Assembly (NCBI GenBank): GCA_035265665.1
Contig: DATFOK010000003.1
Coordinates: 1 to 16,148, forward strand
Origin: DASUPK01 sp035265665
Lineage (GTDB): Bacteria > Actinomycetota > Thermoleophilia > Solirubrobacterales > 70-9
Reading direction: 5' to 3'
Length of the DNA stretch: 16,148 nucleotides
Of this stretch, positions 12,546 to 16,148 are shown piece by piece. How positions within the stretch are numbered: position 1 is the stretch's first letter; each line of letters begins with the position of its first letter. Made by a program: the position numbers and the translations under genes. The notes under the pieces are model-generated. The model saw nothing but the letters and a program-made list of their open reading frames with translations, made no database searches and had not been told where the DNA came from.

Positions 12546-13591
12546 GCCGGCGCGCTCGGGCCTCGGCGCTCGAGGTCTTGAGCGACGAGGAGCGGCGCGA
12601 GCTGCGGGGGAGCAGCCAGCCTCGCCGGATCGAGCCGATGAAGGCCGTGCTGCACGACCGCGCCTTCTCCGACCCCGACTGGATCTACGAGCGGAAGCTC
12701 GACGGGGTGCGCTGCCTCGTCTTCCGCACGCCGAGGGGCGTGCGCCTCCTCTCCCGCACCGACCACTCGCTCGACAACTCCTACCCGGAGCTGGTCGAGG
12801 CTCTGGAGAGCGAGCCCTGCCAGGACTTCATCGTCGACGGCGAGATCGTCGCCTTCAGTGGGCACATCACCAGCTTCTCGCGCCTGCAGAGGCGGATGCA
12901 GATCTCCGATCCGAAGCGGGCGAGGCGCACCGGGGTCGCCGTCTATCTCTACCTCTTCGACATCCTCCACCTCGAGGGACACGACACGAGGCGGCTGCCG
13001 CAGCGAACCCGGAAGAAGCTGCTGCGTCGGGCGCTCGACTTCCATGGACCAATCCGCTTTCTCTCCCACCGCAACCGCGACGGCGAGAAGCTCTTCGTGG
13101 ACGCCTGCCGCCGGGGGCTCGAGGGCCTGATCGCCAAGCGGGCCGAGAGCCGCTACTCGAGCACCCGGTCGACCGACTGGCTGAAGCTCAAGTGCTCGCA
13201 CGAGCAGGAGCTCGTGATCGGCGGCTTCACCGCGCCACAGGGCAGGCGCACCGACTTCGGCGCCCTGCTGGTCGGCTACAACGAGGACGGCGAGCTGCGC
13301 TACGCCGGCAAGGTGGGGACTGGGTTCGACCAGCGGACGCTCTCCGACCTCGGCGAGCGGATGCGGAAGCTGGAGCGGCCCGATCCCCCGTTCGTCGACG
13401 TGCATCCAGTGCCGAAGGGCACCCGCTGGATCGAGCCGGAGCTGGTCGGGCAGTTCGCGTTCAGCGAATGGACGCGCGACGGCCGCCTACGCCACCCGCG
13501 CTATCTCGGCCTGCGAAACGACAAGCCGCCGGAGGACGTGGTCAGAGAGCGGCCGCGTCGAGCTGTCGCTGGTAAGGGCCGCGGCCGGTGA
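12542..13591 (+). CDS. ATP-dependent DNA ligase, LigD ligase-domain type
   Basis: Seals nicks in DNA using ATP through an enzyme-AMP intermediate; 349 residues with only the ligase and OB-fold domains. Motif I is ERKLDGVR with the nucleophile Lys52; later motifs are FIVDGEIVAF (III), EGLIAKR (IV) and DWLKLKC (V). The OB-fold follows with LVIGGFTAPQGRRTDFGALL and YAGKVGTGF. This matches the ligase part of bacterial LigD used in non-homologous end joining, but the polymerase and phosphoesterase domains are absent and no Ku gene is in the window. The first 29 residues are basic and unlike the core. Start is GTG inside a GTGA overlap with the preceding gene, so translation is probably coupled. 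Its last 50 bases overlap the converging PfkB gene. Confidence 0.92.
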   Translation: MSRRARASALEVLSDEERRELRGSSQPRRIEPMKAVLHDRAFSDPDWIYERKLDGVRCLVFRTPRGVRLLSRTDHSLDNSYPELVEALESEPCQDFIVDGEIVAFSGHITSFSRLQRRMQISDPKRARRTGVAVYLYLFDILHLEGHDTRRLPQRTRKKLLRRALDFHGPIRFLSHRNRDGEKLFVDACRRGLEGLIAKRAESRYSSTRSTDWLKLKCSHEQELVIGGFTAPQGRRTDFGALLVGYNEDGELRYAGKVGTGFDQRTLSDLGERMRKLERPDPPFVDVHPVPKGTRWIEPELVGQFAFSEWTRDGRLRHPRYLGLRNDKPPEDVVRERPRRAVAGKGRGR

Positions 13592-14372
13592 GGCAGACGG
13601 CTCCGGCCCGGGCGGCGAGCGCGAGCGCCGCGTCAGGCCCCTGTCCCTGAGCGAGCGCGAAGGTGAGCGCGGCGGCGAAGGAGTCCCCCGCGCCATAGGT
13701 GTCGGCGATCGGGCCGGGCAGGGGAGCGGCCGTCCAGCTTCCGGTCTGTCCCTGCGCCGTCTCGTAGCGGCCTCCCTCGGCACCGCGGGTCGCGACGAGC
13801 AGGGTCGGGGGCGGGTCGAGCGCCCCTGCGAACGCAATCTCGAACTCGTCCCTGTCGCTGTAGACGAGGGCATCGAGCCGCACGTCCTCCTCGTGTAGCA
13901 CGCGGCCCGCGCGCGGTGAGGCGACCAGCACGCCGGCGCCGCGGGCCGCGTGCAGCGCCTCGGCATCGGCGGCCGTCAGATAGACGCCGTCGGCCCGCCG
14001 GAGCTCGTCCCAGTCGAGCGGGTCCCTCCCGCGCGGCGCGAGGCGCTCGCCGATGGTGATGATCGTGCGCTCGCCATGGGCGTCCAGGAAGGTGAGCGCG
14101 CGGCGCGTGGGATCGTCTCGTGTCGCGTTGCGCACGATCACCCCGAACTCCGCCAGTCGCGCCCGCGTGCGACGAGCGAGCTCGTCCTCGCCGAGTGCCG
14201 TGAGGAAGGTCGCCCCGCCGGCCAGTCGCGCCAGCTGAACCGCCGCGACGGCACCTCCCCCTGCCGGCTCCTCGAAGTTGTCGTGGGCGTGCACGATCTC
14301 GCCCGCGGCGGGAACGTGGTCACCCCGCACGAACTCGACCCACTCGACGTGTCCGACGGCCGCTACGCGCAC
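13542..14372 (-). CDS. PfkB/ribokinase-family carbohydrate kinase
   Basis: Sugar (or nucleoside) kinase of the PfkB fold, 276 residues, which phosphorylates a small hydroxyl substrate using ATP. The C-terminal signature DTYGAGDSFAAALTFAL holds the catalytic Asp of GAGD and the anion hole. The N-terminal GHVEWVEFVRGDHVPAAGE and the substrate-side GGGAVAAVQLARLAGG are also typical, followed by LGEDELARR. Substrate cannot be deduced; members with this VGHVEWVEF opening occur in actinobacteria without known function, as far as I recall. Start is GTG at 14372, which gives the standard first strand; no clear Shine-Dalgarno is seen. It follows the response regulator by 26 bases on the same strand, so both may share an mRNA. 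Its 3' end overlaps the ligase gene by 50 bases. Confidence 0.9.
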   Translation of the reverse strand: MRVAAVGHVEWVEFVRGDHVPAAGEIVHAHDNFEEPAGGGAVAAVQLARLAGGATFLTALGEDELARRTRARLAEFGVIVRNATRDDPTRRALTFLDAHGERTIITIGERLAPRGRDPLDWDELRRADGVYLTAADAEALHAARGAGVLVASPRAGRVLHEEDVRLDALVYSDRDEFEIAFAGALDPPPTLLVATRGAEGGRYETAQGQTGSWTAAPLPGPIADTYGAGDSFAAALTFALAQGQGPDAALALAARAGAVCLTGRGPYQRQLDAAAL

Positions 14373-14398
14373 CGGCGGGGATTCTGGCGGGACCGGCG

Positions 14399-14764
14399 CT
14401 AGGCCGCCAGCAGCGATCCGACGGTGTCCCGGAACTCGTCGATGCGGAAGGGCTTCGGCAGCTGGGCGTCGGCCCCGGCCTCCGATGCCAGATCGACGTG
14501 GAGGTCCACCGAGCCGCTCAGCAGCAGCACCGGTACGCGGCCGTTTCCGGGGTGGCTGCGGATCGCCCGGAGGGCCTCGATCCCGCCGCCGCCGGGCATC
14601 TGTACGTCGAGGATGATCAGATCGGGTCGACCGTGCGAGACGTGCTCGAGGACCTCGCCGGTATCGCTTGCCTCGATCACCTCGTAGCCCTCCGCCTGGA
14701 GCAGCTCCACGATCAGTCGTCGCATCTCCTCGTTGTCGTCGCCGACCAGCACCCGATGGGCCAT
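14399..14764 (-). CDS. Single-domain response regulator (CheY-like receiver)
   Basis: Stand-alone receiver domain of 121 residues with no output domain. All phosphorylation residues are present: acidic pair Asp9-Asp10 (VGDDNEEM), phospho-acceptor Asp53 (LIILDVQMPG), Ser83 (LLLSGS) and Lys104 (LPKPF). It can therefore act as a phosphate carrier or a protein-protein switch. It is divergent from the hybrid kinase at 14830 (65 bases between starts), making that kinase its likely partner. I chose the ATG at 14764 because GGGAG lies 5 bases upstream; a TTG at 14782 would add six residues but would place the ribosome binding site inside the gene. The PfkB kinase gene follows 26 bases downstream. Confidence 0.92.
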   Translation of the reverse strand: MAHRVLVGDDNEEMRRLIVELLQAEGYEVIEASDTGEVLEHVSHGRPDLIILDVQMPGGGGIEALRAIRSHPGNGRVPVLLLSGSVDLHVDLASEAGADAQLPKPFRIDEFRDTVGSLLAA

Positions 14765-14769
14765 CGCCA

Positions 14770-14777
14770 CTCCCTTT
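14770..14777 (-). promoter_or_regulatory. Ribosome binding site deciding the response regulator start
   Basis: On the minus strand AAAGGGAG (14777-14770) lies 5 bases before the ATG at 14764, favouring it over the in-frame TTG at 14782. Confidence 0.6.
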
Positions 14778-14816
14778 GCCAACCCCCTAGCCGGCGCTCA
14801 TTATCTACGAAGCCCG

Positions 14817-14822
14817 TAGCTT
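14817..14822 (+). promoter_or_regulatory. Candidate -10 (TAGCTT) for the leaderless histidine kinase gene
   Basis: TAGCTT ends 7 bases before the GTG at 14830, with no Shine-Dalgarno between. No -35 is evident in the short divergent gap. Confidence 0.4.
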
Positions 14823-14829
14823 TTCACCG

Positions 14830-16110
14830 GTGGAGAAGCTGGCGCAGGTTGACTTCCGAGCGCTGTTCGAGGCTGCCCCGGGTCTCTATCTCGTCCTCGA
14901 TCCGGAGCTGCGGATCGTCGCCGCGAGCGATGCCTACCTGAAGGCGACCATGACCCGGCGCGAGGCGATCATGGGCCGCGGGATCTTCGACGTCTTCCCC
15001 GACAATCCCGAGGACCCGGAGGCCAGCGGGGTCCGGAACCTCTCCGCCTCGCTCGAGCAGGTCAGGGAGAAGCGGGTGCCCGACACGATGGCGGTGCAGA
15101 AGCACGACCTCCAGCGGCCCGACGAGGAGGGAGGCGGCTTCGAGGAGCGCTACTGGAGCCCGAAGAACATCCCGGTGATAGACGGGGCGGAGAGCTCGCC
15201 TACCCAGGAGCTGCAGAAGCTCAACAAGGAGCTTCAGGCCGCAGCCCAGACGAAGAACGAGTTCCTCTCCCGGATGAGTCGCGAGCTACACACCCCGCTC
15301 GCGGCGATCATGGGCTTCAGCGAGCTGCTCGGAATGGCCGACCTGGACGAGCGCGAGCGCGAGTGGGCGGCGACCATTCTGAAGGCGGGCCAGCATCTGC
15401 TCCGGCTCGTCGATGATGTACTCGCCATCTCCCGAATCGAGGCCGGCGAGCTCTCCTTCTCCGTCGAGCCGGTGCCGATCGCTTCTCTTCTCAATGAGTC
15501 ACGGGAGCTGATGGAGCCCCTGGCGGAGGGGCGGCGGGTGACGATTCGCCCCCCGCGCACCGCGGAGGGAATCTCCTACGTCCGGGCCGACAGCCAGCGC
15601 CTCAAGCAGGTCCTGATCAACCTGCTCTCGAACGCCGTCAAGTACAACCGAGAGGGCGGGAGCGTCGAGCTCAGCGTGGAGCCGGAGGGCTCGGAACGGC
15701 TTCGCATCGCCGTGACGGACACCGGCCCGGGAATCGATCCCGACTCCTTCGGGAAGCTCTTCACTCCCTTCGAGCGGCTGAACGCGGGAGCGGACGTCGA
15801 GGGAACGGGGCTCGGACTTGCGCTCTCCCGGAGCCTGGTGGAGGCGAACCTGGGAATCGAGCTTGCCTTGGAGCACCGGCCTGACCTCGTCCTCCACGAC
15901 CTGCACCTTCCCGACCTCGGCGGCGCGGAGGTGCTCGCCCGCCTGCGCGCCGACGAGCGGACGAAGGACCTGCCGGTCGTGATCCTGAGCGCCGATGCGA
16001 CCGTTCACACACCGGAACCGCTGCTCGAGGCCGGGGCCCAGGCCTACCTGACGAAGCCCATTGGCGTCCGCGAGCTGCTCGAGGTCGTCGACACCTACGT
16101 CGCCGGCTGA
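14830..16110 (+). CDS. Hybrid sensor histidine kinase with partly deleted PAS and receiver domains
   Basis: Soluble kinase of 426 residues with no membrane segment. A PAS domain (about 9-119, FRALFEAAPGLYLVLDPELR at its start) leads to a short coiled linker, the HisKA helix with phospho-acceptor His154 (MSRELHTPLAAIMGFSELL), and an ATPase domain with N box NLLSNAVKYN (about 265), DTGPGID (about 297) and GTGLGLALSRSLVEA (325-339). Directly after Ala339 the sequence becomes the second half of a receiver domain: phospho-acceptor-like Asp357 (VLHDLHLPD), ILSADAT (385-391) and Lys409 (LTKP). The end of the ATPase domain and the first part of the receiver, with its acidic pair, are absent. The PAS also stops early, at IPVIDG (about 119). 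The frame is intact throughout. GTG start at 14830, the only one before the PAS. Likely works with the divergent response regulator. Confidence 0.88.
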   Translation: MEKLAQVDFRALFEAAPGLYLVLDPELRIVAASDAYLKATMTRREAIMGRGIFDVFPDNPEDPEASGVRNLSASLEQVREKRVPDTMAVQKHDLQRPDEEGGGFEERYWSPKNIPVIDGAESSPTQELQKLNKELQAAAQTKNEFLSRMSRELHTPLAAIMGFSELLGMADLDEREREWAATILKAGQHLLRLVDDVLAISRIEAGELSFSVEPVPIASLLNESRELMEPLAEGRRVTIRPPRTAEGISYVRADSQRLKQVLINLLSNAVKYNREGGSVELSVEPEGSERLRIAVTDTGPGIDPDSFGKLFTPFERLNAGADVEGTGLGLALSRSLVEANLGIELALEHRPDLVLHDLHLPDLGGAEVLARLRADERTKDLPVVILSADATVHTPEPLLEAGAQAYLTKPIGVRELLEVVDTYVAG

Positions 16111-16148
16111 CCCGGCTCGTTGCGGCTCCCCCAGCTCGGGGTATGGAG

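Noticed and set aside
12365..13405. Minus-strand 346-codon open frame opposite the ligase gene
   Set aside because: Antisense shadow of a gene with all the nucleotidyltransferase motifs in order.
16111..16148. Possible start of another element or gene at the window end
   Set aside because: CCCC-AGCTC-GGGG gives only a 4-pair stem, and the final TATGGAG is too short to compare with the hairpin element tail.
1..16148. Mobile elements, CRISPR arrays, defence or biosynthetic clusters
   Set aside because: Both strands were read for transposase or integrase genes, spaced direct repeats and clustered accessory genes. None was found; all recognised genes are metabolic, regulatory or transport types with uniform base composition.

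Overview
This is ordinary chromosomal DNA from a high-GC bacterium, almost certainly an actinomycete. The protein repertoire (a TreT-like glycosyltransferase, a LigD-type ATP ligase, PAS-type hybrid kinases, soluble zinc-finger anti-sigma, MMPL transporter) and the style of the genes would fit class Thermoleophilia (Solirubrobacterales/Gaiellales-like). That class assignment is inference from general resemblance, not from a marker gene. No insertion sequence, phage gene, integrase, CRISPR array or biosynthetic cluster is visible.

Layout. Positions 1-594 hold the 3' part of an unrecognised protein. pdxH (B6 oxidase) follows on the minus strand, overlapping the end of a large MMPL/RND exporter with a coiled-coil insert. 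A tRNA-Val(CAC) and a strong hairpin come next, then a secreted cysteine-repeat protein. An ECF sigma factor and its zinc-finger anti-sigma diverge from that secreted gene. Positions 6165-10224 carry a trehalose-synthase-type glycosyltransferase, a short conserved protein, YqgE/AlgH, a GST-like protein and a zinc alcohol dehydrogenase, mostly as single genes in alternating orientation. From 10313 to 13591 four plus-strand genes lie nearly end to end: a short-chain dehydrogenase, a four-TM membrane protein, a nicotinamidase-like hydrolase and an ATP-dependent DNA ligase. The right end has a PfkB kinase and a single-domain response regulator on the minus strand, divergent from a hybrid histidine kinase. 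The last 38 bases show nothing I can name.

The genes are very tightly packed. Two convergent pairs overlap at their 3' ends (23 and 50 bases), two others are 4-8 bases apart, and three co-directional pairs overlap by 4 bases (TTGA, ATGA, GTGA). Many single genes lack a Shine-Dalgarno sequence and instead have a TANNNT hexamer ending 6-8 bases before the start codon, as expected for leaderless mRNAs.

The best leads are: (1) two copies of a small plus-strand hairpin element (6130-6176 and 10259-10302) with a bulged A at the same place, two compensatory base-pair changes and a conserved 3' tail, one copy being the leader of the dehydrogenase gene; (2) a hybrid histidine kinase that appears to have lost, in frame, the end of its ATPase domain plus the first half of its receiver domain, with a complete receiver encoded next door; (3) an 8-base inverted repeat between the ECF sigma gene and the secreted repeat protein that could be a shared pair of ECF promoter elements; (4) a nicotinamidase-like enzyme whose catalytic lysine position is valine. 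I found no clear new multi-gene system.
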